64,000 nucleotides of DNA from Chlamydiota bacterium. GTDB lineage: Bacteria > Chlamydiota > Chlamydiia > Chlamydiales > Rhabdochlamydiaceae. This document shows positions 1-8,735 of the stretch, piece after piece. Position 1 is the stretch's first letter; each line of letters starts with the position of its first letter. The position numbers and the translations under genes were made by a program. The notes beneath the pieces were generated by a model that saw only the letters and a list, made by a program, of their open reading frames with translations, ran no database searches and was not told the DNA's origin. The stretch is from assembly GCA_021772335.1 (NCBI GenBank), contig JAJFMD010000008.1:186001-250000 (forward strand). Reading direction: 5' to 3'.

Positions 1-194
1 TCTAGCAGTGTAGTCATTTGCTTTTTTAACGTGTCAAAGGCTCCTTGTTCTTGTTTGCCCATTTTCGATTCAGCAGCACAATTTGCTAAATTGACAACAG
101 CGATACGTGATGCACTTTCACCTTGAACGCCACGAGCACCGATTGCAAGTGCGGTTAGAGCTAGCAGTCCGCCGATCATTAAACCTTTTTTCAT
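1..194 (-). CDS. skp: OmpH/Skp-family periplasmic chaperone, 5' part only
   Basis: The gene runs off the left edge, so only about 64 N-terminal residues are visible. They begin MKKGLMIGGLLALTALAIG, a typical signal peptide, followed by a mature start reading RIAVVNLANCAAESKMGKQ, which fits the OmpH/Skp pattern of an initial beta strand and then a coiled helix. Two ATGs lie in tandem at 197 and 194; the strong AAGGAGA at 201-207 is better spaced for the second, so I start at 194. Skp binds unfolded outer-membrane proteins in the periplasm. It sits directly downstream of bamA on the same strand, as ompH follows omp85 in Chlamydia. Family call is fairly sure; the missing C-terminus prevents checking length. 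Confidence 0.75.
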   Translation of the reverse strand, partial: MKKGLMIGGLLALTALAIGARGVQGESASRIAVVNLANCAAESKMGKQEQGAFDTLKKQMTTLL

Positions 195-330
195 CATAAG
201 TCTCCTTATACTGGGCAGCGATAGCATGCCACTATTTTACAAAACTGAATCCTAGCAAATCATCGATATAAATTGAAGTGTAAGAGGAATATACAACACA
301 TTTTACTAAGAAAAGTGGAAGATTAGAATG

Positions 331-2703
331 TTAAAACTGGCCGCCAAGGGAGAAGAAGAAACGTTTTTCTTCTGTTGGGGCAGGGTTAACAGGAATACCG
401 TATCCAAGTGTGACGGGCATGCGGTTTCCAATATCGAATCGTATACCAGCTCCATAGCTCAAGCGGTAGTCTTTTAAAGTAAAAGTTTTTTCAGTTAAGC
501 TACCTGCATCAACAAAAAAGAATAGGTCAAGAGGTCCAAAAACTTCTTGGAGATATTCAACAGAGAAAAGATTGTAGGAAATACCACCCTGAGGTTCCAT
601 ATTGTTGAATTTAGGTCCAATACTGAAGGGCTTATAACCGCGAACACTGTTTTCGCCACCTAAGAAAAAACGCTCACTAATCGGGATTTCGCCGAACGTA
701 TCGGTCGACCCCGCAGGGACAATAAATTTAAAGTCAAAGCGGTATTTCATAATCCCTTTGCGCCAGAGCTGAGTATAGTAGGTGTTGATATATCCAAAGC
801 GCAAGAATGTAAAATCACCCAAAATACCTGCTGCTTCGGCTTCAATTAAGGAGCGATAACCGTTGTGTGGTTTGACAGCATTATCGGTTGAATCATAGTT
901 CATGGTTAGGCCAATTGCCGAAATATTCCCTTTCATATCTTTGACAACTTTTCTGCGCTCGCCCGTTGTTGTGCATTTTTTGAAATCAATATTGTTGTAG
1001 CGTGCACGGTATTTAGTACCGAAAGTCCAAAACTGTGTTAATGGGTAGGATGCGTAAATCGAACCGCCAACTGTCGAGACGTCATAGGTTTCGGTAACGA
1101 TATCACTAAAGGTTTTTTGCACTTCAAAACCAAGGCGCCATAGAGTATCTCTGTAATAAGGATCCATCCATGAGAGGGAAATGCTACGCTGCTTTTCACC
1201 GACATTCACACGAAATTGTGCAAATTCGCCGCCACCGCGAAGGGCAGCAGGACCGCGTTTTAAAATATTTTCAAAACCGCGCCAGTTAAAGTTGCGTTCA
1301 GAAACACCAAGCACTCCAAATAAGCTGTCTTGTGTACTATAGCCAAAAGATAGATCGACACTGCCTGTTGTTGTCTCTTCTACTTCGATATAGACATCGC
1401 GATATGTTTCACCAAGTATATGATCTTCATGAGCTCGTACGGCGTAGACATTGACATTTTTAAAATAGCCAACATTTTCTAAACGCATCTGGGTTGCTTT
1501 GAGTTTAGCTGAGTCAAAGGTCTCTCCGGGAACTAGAAGAGATTCTCGCAGTATGACGCTGTTTTGCGTATAAATGTTACCGACGATGTGGATCAGACCA
1601 ATTTTATATTCTTGTCCTTCATCAATTGAATAAGCAACATTGTAGATCGGTTCATTTTCATCGAGAAAGGTTTCATATTGAACATTTGCATCGATATAAC
1701 CGAGTCTTCCATAGAGATCTTTAACATATTGAGAGGTTTGACGTAATTTATCGGGCGAATAAACATCTCCCGTACGTGCGATAAAACGGCTTTCGATGGT
1801 TTCGTCAGGAAAGAGCTTGTTCCCAACATATGTGATTTTGCCAAAGTGAAAGATGGGTCCCTTATCTGCTGTTAGGTACAATACAATACGGCCTTCTTTT
1901 TTCGACTCTTCAATTTTAATATTCACTTTTGCATCGGCATACCCGCGATTATGCAGGTAGTTGACGATGGTTAATTGGTCTTCATCGAGTGCATTTTCAT
2001 TAAAAGTGCCATGACCAGTGAGCCAACTCGTAAAGAGGTTGTATTTTTTTGTGTAGATCATTTGCAAGATCTCACTGCGCTCTTTTTTCGAAAATCCTTC
2101 GAAGATAATGTTGTCAATGCGACCTGATCTACCTTCATCAATTTTGATCAGCACTTCTATTTCATTGTTATCGCGGTCTAAGCGCGTTGAATATTGCAGT
2201 TGAGATTCAAAGTAGCCATGTTTGATATAGAACTCTTTGACCTTATTGAACGCTTTATTGAAATCTTGGCGATTAAAAGCGGTAAATGTGGAAATGCCGA
2301 GTTCTTTTTGTAGAGTTTTGGTTTTGTAATGAGTGTTTCCTTCCCATGTGATCGAACGAATGGTTGGTCTTGCCCAAAGCTTGAGCTGAATATTTAATTG
2401 ATTGCCATGTTGTTGAATGATGGGATCAATGCGATCGTATTCTTGTGCGAGCATTTTTAAATCACTATCGAAAATCGTTTGAGAAAACGGATCACCGATG
2501 TGTGTTTTCATGCGTGATGTGACAGTTTTAGCACTGAAAGAAGCTCCAGGAGGGAGATTTTCCATTGTGACTTCGATGCTTCCTACAGTTTTTGTTTCAT
2601 GTGCTTCAATAGTTTGCGGGTATGCAGCAGCAACTACCTGACAAGGAAGTTGTGTCAACATGTAAAGGGAAAAACAAGCGAGCAGTCTACGATTTAAGTG
2701 CAA
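331..2703 (-). CDS. bamA: BamA/Omp85 outer membrane protein assembly factor
   Basis: The 790-residue product has an N-terminal signal peptide (about residues 1-27), a run of POTRA-like repeats over roughly residues 45-430 and a C-terminal beta-barrel (surface antigen domain) from about 450. The barrel shows the conserved VRGY motif of the family and ends in Phe, the usual C-terminal signature of outer-membrane barrels. It inserts beta-barrel proteins into the outer membrane, so it serves the barrels at 11986 and 24314. No ATG precedes the signal peptide; the start is a TTG at 2703 with AGGA seven bases upstream. It lies 70 bases after recR and upstream of skp, the chlamydial order. Length is normal for the family. 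Confidence 0.95.
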   Translation of the reverse strand: MHLNRRLLACFSLYMLTQLPCQVVAAAYPQTIEAHETKTVGSIEVTMENLPPGASFSAKTVTSRMKTHIGDPFSQTIFDSDLKMLAQEYDRIDPIIQQHGNQLNIQLKLWARPTIRSITWEGNTHYKTKTLQKELGISTFTAFNRQDFNKAFNKVKEFYIKHGYFESQLQYSTRLDRDNNEIEVLIKIDEGRSGRIDNIIFEGFSKKERSEILQMIYTKKYNLFTSWLTGHGTFNENALDEDQLTIVNYLHNRGYADAKVNIKIEESKKEGRIVLYLTADKGPIFHFGKITYVGNKLFPDETIESRFIARTGDVYSPDKLRQTSQYVKDLYGRLGYIDANVQYETFLDENEPIYNVAYSIDEGQEYKIGLIHIVGNIYTQNSVILRESLLVPGETFDSAKLKATQMRLENVGYFKNVNVYAVRAHEDHILGETYRDVYIEVEETTTGSVDLSFGYSTQDSLFGVLGVSERNFNWRGFENILKRGPAALRGGGEFAQFRVNVGEKQRSISLSWMDPYYRDTLWRLGFEVQKTFSDIVTETYDVSTVGGSIYASYPLTQFWTFGTKYRARYNNIDFKKCTTTGERRKVVKDMKGNISAIGLTMNYDSTDNAVKPHNGYRSLIEAEAAGILGDFTFLRFGYINTYYTQLWRKGIMKYRFDFKFIVPAGSTDTFGEIPISERFFLGGENSVRGYKPFSIGPKFNNMEPQGGISYNLFSVEYLQEVFGPLDLFFFVDAGSLTEKTFTLKDYRLSYGAGIRFDIGNRMPVTLGYGIPVNPAPTEEKRFFFSLGGQF

Positions 2704-2773
2704 AGGTATATCCTAATAATTCAGCAAAACATGACGTTGAACTATACGGAAAGATGGGGAATAAATGCAATGC

Positions 2774-3367
2774 TCAGAAGCGTTTATCGATTGCATGCGC
2801 TAAAGTTCCTCGATCGACGAAATCTAATGCACTACCCATCGGCAGCCCAAAAGCAAGGCGCGTTGATTGAATTTTCCAAAGATCAAAATGCTCTTTGAGA
2901 TAAAGTGCCGTTGCATCTCCTTCGAGTGTTGAGTCAAAGGCAAGAATCACTTCTTTAATCGATAATTTATCGATACGTTCTTTAAGACGATCGACTTGTA
3001 AATGTTGTTCGCTGCGCCCATCGAGTGGAGAAAGAAGTGCTCCGAGCACATGATATAGACCGTGATAAGCAGATGTTTCTTCGATAATAAATACATCACG
3101 TACAGAAGACGTGAGACACAATTTAGTTTTGTCACGCCCATTATCCATACAGTAAGGACAGTGCATCTTATCGATAAGACAATTGCATTCGTGGCAGTTG
3201 CGCAAGTTTTTTTTCAGAGAGCTTGCCGCTAGAGCAAACTGTTCTAAGTTTCCTTCGTTCCAATCGAGTAAACTAAATGCAAAGCGTTCTGCAGTTTTAC
3301 TTCCCACACCAGGAAGCTTTTTTAGTTGATTAATTAGCTGAATGATTGGAGTTGGGTAGCGCGCCAT
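2774..3367 (-). CDS. recR: Recombination protein RecR
   Basis: This 197-residue protein carries the RecR layout: N-terminal helix-hairpin-helix (LPGVGSKTAERFA), a four-cysteine zinc finger (CHECNC then CPYC), a Toprim domain with RDVFIIEETSAYHGLYHVLG, and the C-terminal ARGLP-like element read here as RLAFGLPMGSALDF. RecR acts with RecO/RecF to load RecA on gapped DNA. The frame is open for 27 more codons upstream, but the ATG at 3367 has AAGGAC eight bases before it and gives the usual family length, so the longer start is rejected. It is divergent from fabH and precedes bamA, as in Chlamydia. Confidence 0.95.
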   Translation of the reverse strand: MARYPTPIIQLINQLKKLPGVGSKTAERFAFSLLDWNEGNLEQFALAASSLKKNLRNCHECNCLIDKMHCPYCMDNGRDKTKLCLTSSVRDVFIIEETSAYHGLYHVLGALLSPLDGRSEQHLQVDRLKERIDKLSIKEVILAFDSTLEGDATALYLKEHFDLWKIQSTRLAFGLPMGSALDFVDRGTLAHAIDKRF

Positions 3368-3686
3368 GATTGTCCTTGATCGTGTTTTGGCTAACTTTAG
3401 CAAAGAAAACGCAAAAGAGCCTAGCAGATTTTCTCGATAATCAATCACTAACGCGATCGAGTAGCTTATTAGGCTTAATAAAAATCAAAAAATTCATATG
3501 TAGATACTGTTTTTAGGGGAGTAGGTTAAATTTTTTTAAATTCGCAGTGAGAAGAGATTATTAAATACAACGAGCTTTGATAGATCTTAAAATTTTTAAT
3601 TGGGGTAATTAGAGAGAATCAACTTTCATTTTTTCGTAGGCTAGGGTAAAATAGTTGTTTTTAAAAATAACATTTACATTGAGAAT
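3368..3686. other. Divergent intergenic region recR/fabH
   Basis: About 320 bases between the divergently transcribed recR and fabH. It is very AT-rich, with T-runs around 3530 and 3630. A possible -10 (TAAAAT near 3649) lies about 35 bases before the fabH start, but no good -35 partner is seen at the right distance. No ORF with coding character, RNA gene or clear inverted repeat was found. It presumably holds both promoters. Confidence 0.4.
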
Positions 3687-4679
3687 ATGACTAAACTTCA
3701 GGCAAGAATAATTGGTACGGGGAGTTATCTACCCGAAAAGGTTTTGAGTAATCGTGACCTTGAAGAAATTGTTGAGACCTCTGATGAGTGGATTTTTACT
3801 CGAACTGGGATGAAAGAGCGCCGTATTGCCGCTGAAAATGAAGCGACATCGGATATGGGCTACAATGCTGCTTCGAAAGCACTTGAAGCTGCACAACTTA
3901 AAGCGGATGAGATCGATTTAATCCTTTGCGCGACTTTATCCCCAGATCACATGTTTCCAAGCACAGCTTGTTTGATTCAAGAAAAGTTAGGGGCTATCGG
4001 ATGCGCTGCTGTTGATATCCAAGCGGCCTGTTCAGGGTATGTATATGGTCTATCGATGGCCAAAGCGTACATTGAATCAGGACTCTACAAAAACGTATTA
4101 GTGATTGCTTCTGAAAAACTTTCTGCATTTGTAGATTATGAGGATAGACGTACTTGTGTGCTTTTTGGTGATGGCGCAGGGGCTTGCGTTGTTAGCAATA
4201 AAGGCAAGGGGCTTCTCATCCATAATGTGACCTTGGGCGCTGATGGTAAGCAATCTAAGTTATTAATTCTTCCTGCAGGAGGGTCTAGAGCTCCAACTTC
4301 TGAGAGTACGATTGCTGAAAGGCAACATTATATTCAAATGGAAGGGCAAGAAGTTTATAAGCATGCAGTACGTCGTATGGAAAAAGCGTCTTACCTTGCA
4401 ATTGAGCGAAGCGGATTCCAGAAAGAACAGATCAATTGGTTAATTCCTCATCAGGCTAATATTCGCATTATAGAAGGTCTCGCTAAGCGCTTTGATATTT
4501 CAATGGATCATGTCTATGTTACAGTACACAAGTATGGCAATACTTCTGCTTCAACGATTGGAATAGCTCTCGATGAAATGCTCGCTGAAAAAAAACTCAA
4601 GAAAGATGAAAAAATCCTTCTCACAGCTTTTGGAGCAGGCTTAACCTGGGCTGCTTCTGTTTTAAGTTACGAGGAATAA
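3687..4679 (+). CDS. fabH: 3-oxoacyl-ACP synthase III (FabH)
   Basis: The enzyme condenses acetyl-CoA with malonyl-ACP to start type II fatty-acid synthesis in the cytosol. All three catalytic residues are visible: Cys115 in QAACSG, His255 in IPHQAN and Asn285 in YGNTSA. The N-terminus (IIGTGSYLPEK, later SDEWI..RTG) is the normal FabH start and the length of 330 residues is normal. It is the first gene of fabH-fabD-fabG, followed 104 bases later by acpP, so the initiation and first reduction steps and their carrier are encoded together. The Shine-Dalgarno before its ATG is weak. The 90-base gap to fabD holds nothing recognisable. Confidence 0.97.
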   Translation: MTKLQARIIGTGSYLPEKVLSNRDLEEIVETSDEWIFTRTGMKERRIAAENEATSDMGYNAASKALEAAQLKADEIDLILCATLSPDHMFPSTACLIQEKLGAIGCAAVDIQAACSGYVYGLSMAKAYIESGLYKNVLVIASEKLSAFVDYEDRRTCVLFGDGAGACVVSNKGKGLLIHNVTLGADGKQSKLLILPAGGSRAPTSESTIAERQHYIQMEGQEVYKHAVRRMEKASYLAIERSGFQKEQINWLIPHQANIRIIEGLAKRFDISMDHVYVTVHKYGNTSASTIGIALDEMLAEKKLKKDEKILLTAFGAGLTWAASVLSYEE

Positions 4680-4769
4680 TATGATTCCATCTCGTTGCGT
4701 GCCAAAGATGCATTCTCGATTTAGTATGCCCTTCGAAAAATCAAAATCTTCAAATTGTAGGATGGTTGC

Positions 4770-5714
4770 ATGAAAAAATTTGCTTATCTTTTTCCTGGTC
4801 AAGGAGCTCAATATGTTGGAATGGGAAAAGATTTTTACGAGACATTTCCTATTGCTAAAGAGGTTTTTGAAGAGGCAGATGATATTTTAAAATCATCTCT
4901 TTCAAAATTGATTTTCGAAGGTCCTTTAGATCAATTAACTCTAACACGCAATAGTCAACCTGCTATTTTTGTGACGAGCATTGCTATACTTCGTGTGCTT
5001 TCACAGCAATTTCCTTCATTAAAGCCTTCAGTGTGCGCGGGATTGAGTTTGGGTGAGTATTCTGCTCTTGTAGCAGCTGAAAAAGTCTCATTTGCTAAAG
5101 CCTTGACTCTTGTCGCTTTGCGTGGTCAATTAATGGATGCGGCATGCAGTGAATATCCAGGAAGCATGCGCGTTGTATTGGGAATGAAAGCAGAGGATGT
5201 TGAGCAGATTGTAGGGCAACTACAAAAAAAGTATCGCGTATGGGTTGCAAACATTAATTGCCCTGGGCAAGTGGTTATTGCGGGTGTAAAAGACGATTTA
5301 GAGCGTGTGACTGAAGAATTTAAATCACGCGGAGCCAAACGCGTCTTGCCTTTAAATGTCGCAGGAGCGTTTCATAGTGAGCTTATGCAAAGTGCTCAAG
5401 AAAAACTATCTCCTGCAATTAAGCAAGCTCCTTTTAGTGAAAGTTCGATTGATCTTGTAATGAATGTTCCTGGCAATTACGTCTCTTCTCTTGATGAGAT
5501 GCATTCTTTCTTGATAGATCAAGTGACTAAGCCCGTTCGTTGGGAAGCTGGAGTGAGAGCTATTGATGCAAAAGGTGTTGATCACTTCATCGAAATTGGA
5601 TGTGGTACAACATTAAGTGGCATGAATCGGAAAATTGGCGTCAAATCAGAGACATTGAGTGTTGATAAAGTTGCAGATTTAGAAAAATTGGAGGCACTTG
5701 CATGCAATTGTTAA
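4770..5714 (+). CDS. fabD: Malonyl-CoA:ACP transacylase (FabD)
   Basis: FabD transfers malonyl from CoA to the phosphopantetheine arm of ACP. The 314-residue protein opens with the family signature FPGQGAQYVGMG, has the nucleophile Ser93 in GLSLGEYSAL and the catalytic His202 in GAFHSELM. Length is standard. Its ATG at 4770 is preceded by AGGATGG. The last 13 bases overlap the start of fabG, implying translational coupling. Its product is used directly by FabH upstream and carried by AcpP downstream. Confidence 0.96.
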   Translation: MKKFAYLFPGQGAQYVGMGKDFYETFPIAKEVFEEADDILKSSLSKLIFEGPLDQLTLTRNSQPAIFVTSIAILRVLSQQFPSLKPSVCAGLSLGEYSALVAAEKVSFAKALTLVALRGQLMDAACSEYPGSMRVVLGMKAEDVEQIVGQLQKKYRVWVANINCPGQVVIAGVKDDLERVTEEFKSRGAKRVLPLNVAGAFHSELMQSAQEKLSPAIKQAPFSESSIDLVMNVPGNYVSSLDEMHSFLIDQVTKPVRWEAGVRAIDAKGVDHFIEIGCGTTLSGMNRKIGVKSETLSVDKVADLEKLEALACNC

Positions 5715-6460
5715 AGAATAAAACCGCTTTTATTACAGGTGGAACAGCAGGAATTGGAAAAGGTATTGCACTTGGTTTTGCAAAGCAAGGTGCTTCAGTT
5801 GCAATTTGTGGAACCAATCGTGAGAGAGCTGAGCAAGTAAAAAGTGAGCTTGAACAAAATAGAGTCTCTTCTGATCAACAATTTACCTACTATATCATTG
5901 ATGTCTCTAACAGAGAAGAAGTTGAAAATGCAGTGCAAGAATTTTTAAGTGCTTTTAAACAGTGCGATATTTTAGTTAACAATGCGGGCATTACGCGCGA
6001 TGGACTACTTATGCGTATGAAAGAAGTGGACTGGGACGATGTTTTGCGAATCAACTTGAAAGCTGCATTCCATCTCTGTCAGCTCTTCATGAAACCCATG
6101 CTTAAAGCGCGCCAAGGAAAAATTATCAATGTTAGCTCTGTTGTTGGTTTGATTGGCAATCCAGGGCAAACAAATTATGCTGCAGCAAAAGCCGGATTAA
6201 TTGGTTTTACCAAATCGTTAGCTCAGGAAATTGCTTCTCGCAAAATTTGTGTAAATTGTATTGCTCCAGGCTTTATAGAAACAAAAATGACAGATGTTTT
6301 GAGTAGTGAACAGAAAGAACATTTATTAAAATCGATCCCAATGGCTCGGTTAGGTACTGCGGATGAGGTTGCTAATTTGGCTCTTTTCCTCGCTAGTCCA
6401 TTATCTGACTATATTACTGGTCAGACGATAAATGTTGATGGAGGGATGGTAACTGCTTAA
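5702..6460 (+). CDS. fabG: 3-oxoacyl-ACP reductase (FabG)
   Basis: A short-chain dehydrogenase/reductase of 252 residues that reduces 3-oxoacyl-ACP with NADPH. It has the Rossmann motif TGGTAGIGKG at residues 12-21, the NNAG motif at 93-96, and the catalytic triad Ser146, Tyr159, Lys163 (the Y-A-A-A-K element). The C-terminal GQTINVDGG is typical of FabG. The start lies inside fabD with GGAGG seven bases upstream, so expression depends on the fab operon. SDR enzymes are a broad family, but the neighbours make the FabG assignment secure. Confidence 0.95.
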   Translation: MQLLKNKTAFITGGTAGIGKGIALGFAKQGASVAICGTNRERAEQVKSELEQNRVSSDQQFTYYIIDVSNREEVENAVQEFLSAFKQCDILVNNAGITRDGLLMRMKEVDWDDVLRINLKAAFHLCQLFMKPMLKARQGKIINVSSVVGLIGNPGQTNYAAAKAGLIGFTKSLAQEIASRKICVNCIAPGFIETKMTDVLSSEQKEHLLKSIPMARLGTADEVANLALFLASPLSDYITGQTINVDGGMVTA

Positions 6461-6474
6461 AAAATCTTTTAACC

Positions 6475-6502
6475 TTCTCAATTTTCCCATTTTTGGTATA
6501 CT
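6475..6502 (+). promoter_or_regulatory. Probable promoter of acpP
   Basis: TTCTCA at 6475-6480 and TATACT at 6497-6502, spaced by 16 bases, resemble a sigma-70/sigma-66 promoter; GG just before the -10 may help. It lies in the 104-base fabG-acpP gap and would give acpP its own transcript with a leader of about 55 bases, which suits a very abundant protein. The match is by eye. Confidence 0.5.
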
Positions 6503-6564
6503 CCACAGTTGCCTTTGATGGGCTGATATTTATTTTTTTAAATAAAAAACCTTAAGGAAAAAAA

Positions 6565-6801
6565 ATGGCTATTGAACAAGAAGTTATCGATATCGTCGTT
6601 GAACAGTTAGGTGTTGATGCTGATGATGTTACTCTTGAAAAATCCTTTATTGAGGATCTCAATGCAGACTCTTTGGATTCAACTGAATTAATTATGACAT
6701 TTGAAGAACGTTTTGATTTTGAAATTTCTGAAGAAGAAGCAGAAAAACTCAAAACTGTTGGAGATGTTGTTAATTATATTAAAGGAAGACAATCTACTTA
6801 G
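6565..6801 (+). CDS. acpP: Acyl carrier protein
   Basis: A 78-residue acidic protein with the phosphopantetheine attachment motif [12 protein letters not shown]; the modified serine is Ser36. It carries growing acyl chains between the Fab enzymes and is activated by AcpS, encoded at 12812. The start ATG has AAGGA eight bases upstream. It is the last gene of the fab cluster, may have its own promoter (6475-6502), and is followed by a hairpin terminator at 6849. Length and composition match bacterial ACPs exactly. Confidence 0.97.
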   Translation: MAIEQEVIDIVVEQLGVDADDVTLEKSFIEDLNADSLDSTELIMTFEERFDFEISEEEAEKLKTVGDVVNYIKGRQST

Positions 6802-6848
6802 TCCCAACCTTTAATATCTGCATTTCTTATTTTCTCATTTGGTAAGAC

Positions 6849-6874
6849 CCGATAAGATTTCTTATCGGTGTTTT
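6849..6874. terminator. Bidirectional hairpin terminator between acpP and potD
   Basis: CCGATAAG at 6849-6856 and CTTATCGG at 6861-6868 form an 8-bp stem with a 4-base loop, followed on the plus strand by TGTTTT. It sits between the convergent ends of acpP and the pot operon, 14 bases past the potD stop, so it could end both transcripts; the T-run favours the plus direction. Confidence 0.7.
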
Positions 6875-6882
6875 CTATGCAG

Positions 6883-7947
6883 TTAGGGTGTTTTTACGTC
6901 TATCCATAAATCTTGCATTTCCACATGCGGTAATTGTGGTTCGAAGAAGTATAAATTCATTTCTTGTTTGTTTATAGTCTCAACCAATTCTTCAATTCCT
7001 TTTTCAAAAGGAAGAATATCTAATGAAGATATCGTCGATGGGATAAATCCATTCTTTTCAAAATGGTGAATGATCACATCTCTTTTAAAGAGCTGATTGA
7101 TGAAGAGATAGACGAGTTCTTGCTTTTCTGAATTTTTTGGAATACATAAATTTTCAATAGAGACAAATGTTCCTCCTTTGGGAACGGCAAAGCCTATAAA
7201 TGGAAATTTGCGCATTGCACGGTTCATATATGAACTTGTTGTGACAACAAGAGGGCAGTTGCGTGTGGCTAGAAAGTAATCGGAACGAGTGTCTGTGTAG
7301 GCGGCAATGTGAGAGCGTTGTTGAGTTAGCAGTTCTTTGATCTGTTGAATTTGACTTTCATTGAGTTGGGGTAATTTCTGATAAAGATAAAGTGAGGAGA
7401 GCGCTATTGCTTCAATTGGATCATTGAGCATTGTGATTTTATAGTCGATTTGTTCGGCATTAAAAATTTGATCCCAATTAGCCTCTATAGATGGAAAATA
7501 TTGGCGGTCATAACCCAAACCGAAAATCTCCACTTCAAAGGGAATGGAATAGATGTTATTTGGGTCATAAAATTGATTGAGGAAAACGGGGTTAAGATCA
7601 CTCCAAAATGCTAGATTGCTTTTATCAATTGGTTGAAGCAGTTGCATATTAATTAATTGCTTTGCAGCGTAGTCTGAAGGGATAATCAGATCGTAATCAC
7701 CACCCTTTGTTGCTCGCATTTTAGTAATGAGCTCTTCATTAGATGCATAGTAATTCAAATAGACTTTGATGCCAGTGCTTCTCTCAAAATCAGCGGCAAC
7801 TGTGGGATCGATGCTGTCGCCAAAGCAAAAAATTCTCAAGCTATTTTCAGTGTGTTTTTCCCATTCATACTGAGATAAAAAGACAACTGAAAAGATAATA
7901 AAAATCCAAAATAAAGAGAGGGAACAACGAATAAAAAATCGGCGCAT
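6883..7947 (-). CDS. potD: Polyamine ABC transporter, substrate-binding protein (PotD-like)
   Basis: A 354-residue extracytoplasmic solute-binding protein. Residues 7-27 are a hydrophobic signal or anchor; there is no lipobox cysteine, so it is either cleaved and periplasmic or held by an uncleaved anchor. The mature part begins LRIFCFGDSIDP and contains the PotD-type GGDYDLIIPSDYAAKQL element. It should capture spermidine or putrescine and pass it to PotBC. It is the last gene of potA-potB-potC-potD; its ATG shares one base with the potC stop (TAATG), indicating coupling. Substrate choice between putrescine and spermidine cannot be read from sequence here. Confidence 0.88.
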   Translation of the reverse strand: MRRFFIRCSLSLFWIFIIFSVVFLSQYEWEKHTENSLRIFCFGDSIDPTVAADFERSTGIKVYLNYYASNEELITKMRATKGGDYDLIIPSDYAAKQLINMQLLQPIDKSNLAFWSDLNPVFLNQFYDPNNIYSIPFEVEIFGLGYDRQYFPSIEANWDQIFNAEQIDYKITMLNDPIEAIALSSLYLYQKLPQLNESQIQQIKELLTQQRSHIAAYTDTRSDYFLATRNCPLVVTTSSYMNRAMRKFPFIGFAVPKGGTFVSIENLCIPKNSEKQELVYLFINQLFKRDVIIHHFEKNGFIPSTISSLDILPFEKGIEELVETINKQEMNLYFFEPQLPHVEMQDLWIDVKTP

Positions 7948-8735
7948 TAGAAGATCCTCGTTCTTTTTCGGATAGAGAAAAACAATAAAGCTAATGTGAT
8001 GCTTAGCAATAGAAGTACTGTTGCCAGAGCGTTAAGAACTGGAGAAATGCCGCTGCGGATTGAAGAGAGAATATAAAGAGAAAGGGTTTGAGTTGTGCTT
8101 CCAGCGCAAAAATAGGAAAGGATAAAATCATCAAAGCTTAAAATAAATACGAGTAGAGCTGAAGCAATCAATGAAGGTCTAAGGAAAGGGATTGTGATTT
8201 TAAAAAAAGTTTGCAAGGGAGTAGCTCCAAGAGTGAGAGATGCTTCAGTGAGATTTTGATCCATTTCCTGATAGCGCAAATATGTAATTGGTATGACAAA
8301 CCCAATTCCGAGCACTGAATGAGCAATAATTAAGGTTGTCAATCCAAGCTTAATTGTTGAAAAGACAAAAAAGCTCAATAATCCAATAGCGATGACCGTT
8401 TCGGGAATCACCATATTGCCATAGAAAAGAGTGAGAAATTTACTAATTCTTCCCCCTTGTGAAGCATAGAAGATCAAGCAGATTCCGATTAATATACTTA
8501 TTGTAGTAGCAGATAGCGCGATGATCAGTGATGTTTTAAAAGCATTCCAGAGATAGATCGACTGATAAAGTTCATGATACCATTTTAGAGAAAAGCTTTT
8601 CCATGGTGAGGGATAACTCTCACTATTGAAAGAAAAGGTGATAAGGACAGATAGAGGTAGATAAAGAAAGAGAAACATACCTCCAATCCAAGCGACATGG
8701 AGCGAGTTAAGAAGAGATCTACGCTTTTTCATCAC
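7947..8735 (-). CDS. potC: Polyamine ABC transporter permease (PotC-like)
   Basis: A 262-residue inner-membrane permease with about six hydrophobic segments. It has the EAA loop that docks on the ATPase (EASLTLGATPLQTFFKITIP at roughly residue 160) and ends in a basic tail. It pairs with PotB to form the translocation channel. Its start overlaps the end of potB by 17 bases and its end overlaps potD by one base, so all four subunits should be made together. Position after potB and before potD matches the classical pot order. Confidence 0.9.
   Translation of the reverse strand: MMKKRRSLLNSLHVAWIGGMFLFLYLPLSVLITFSFNSESYPSPWKSFSLKWYHELYQSIYLWNAFKTSLIIALSATTISILIGICLIFYASQGGRISKFLTLFYGNMVIPETVIAIGLLSFFVFSTIKLGLTTLIIAHSVLGIGFVIPITYLRYQEMDQNLTEASLTLGATPLQTFFKITIPFLRPSLIASALLVFILSFDDFILSYFCAGSTTQTLSLYILSSIRSGISPVLNALATVLLLLSITLALLFFSIRKRTRIF

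Noticed and set aside
2622-2898. Small plus-strand ORFs across the bamA/recR junction
   Set aside because: They overlap the 5' end of bamA and 3' end of recR in antisense, lack ribosome sites and have no coding character.
3368-3448. Upstream extension of recR by 27 codons
   Set aside because: The ATG at 3367 has a well-spaced AAGGAC and gives the standard RecR length; the extension has no family similarity.
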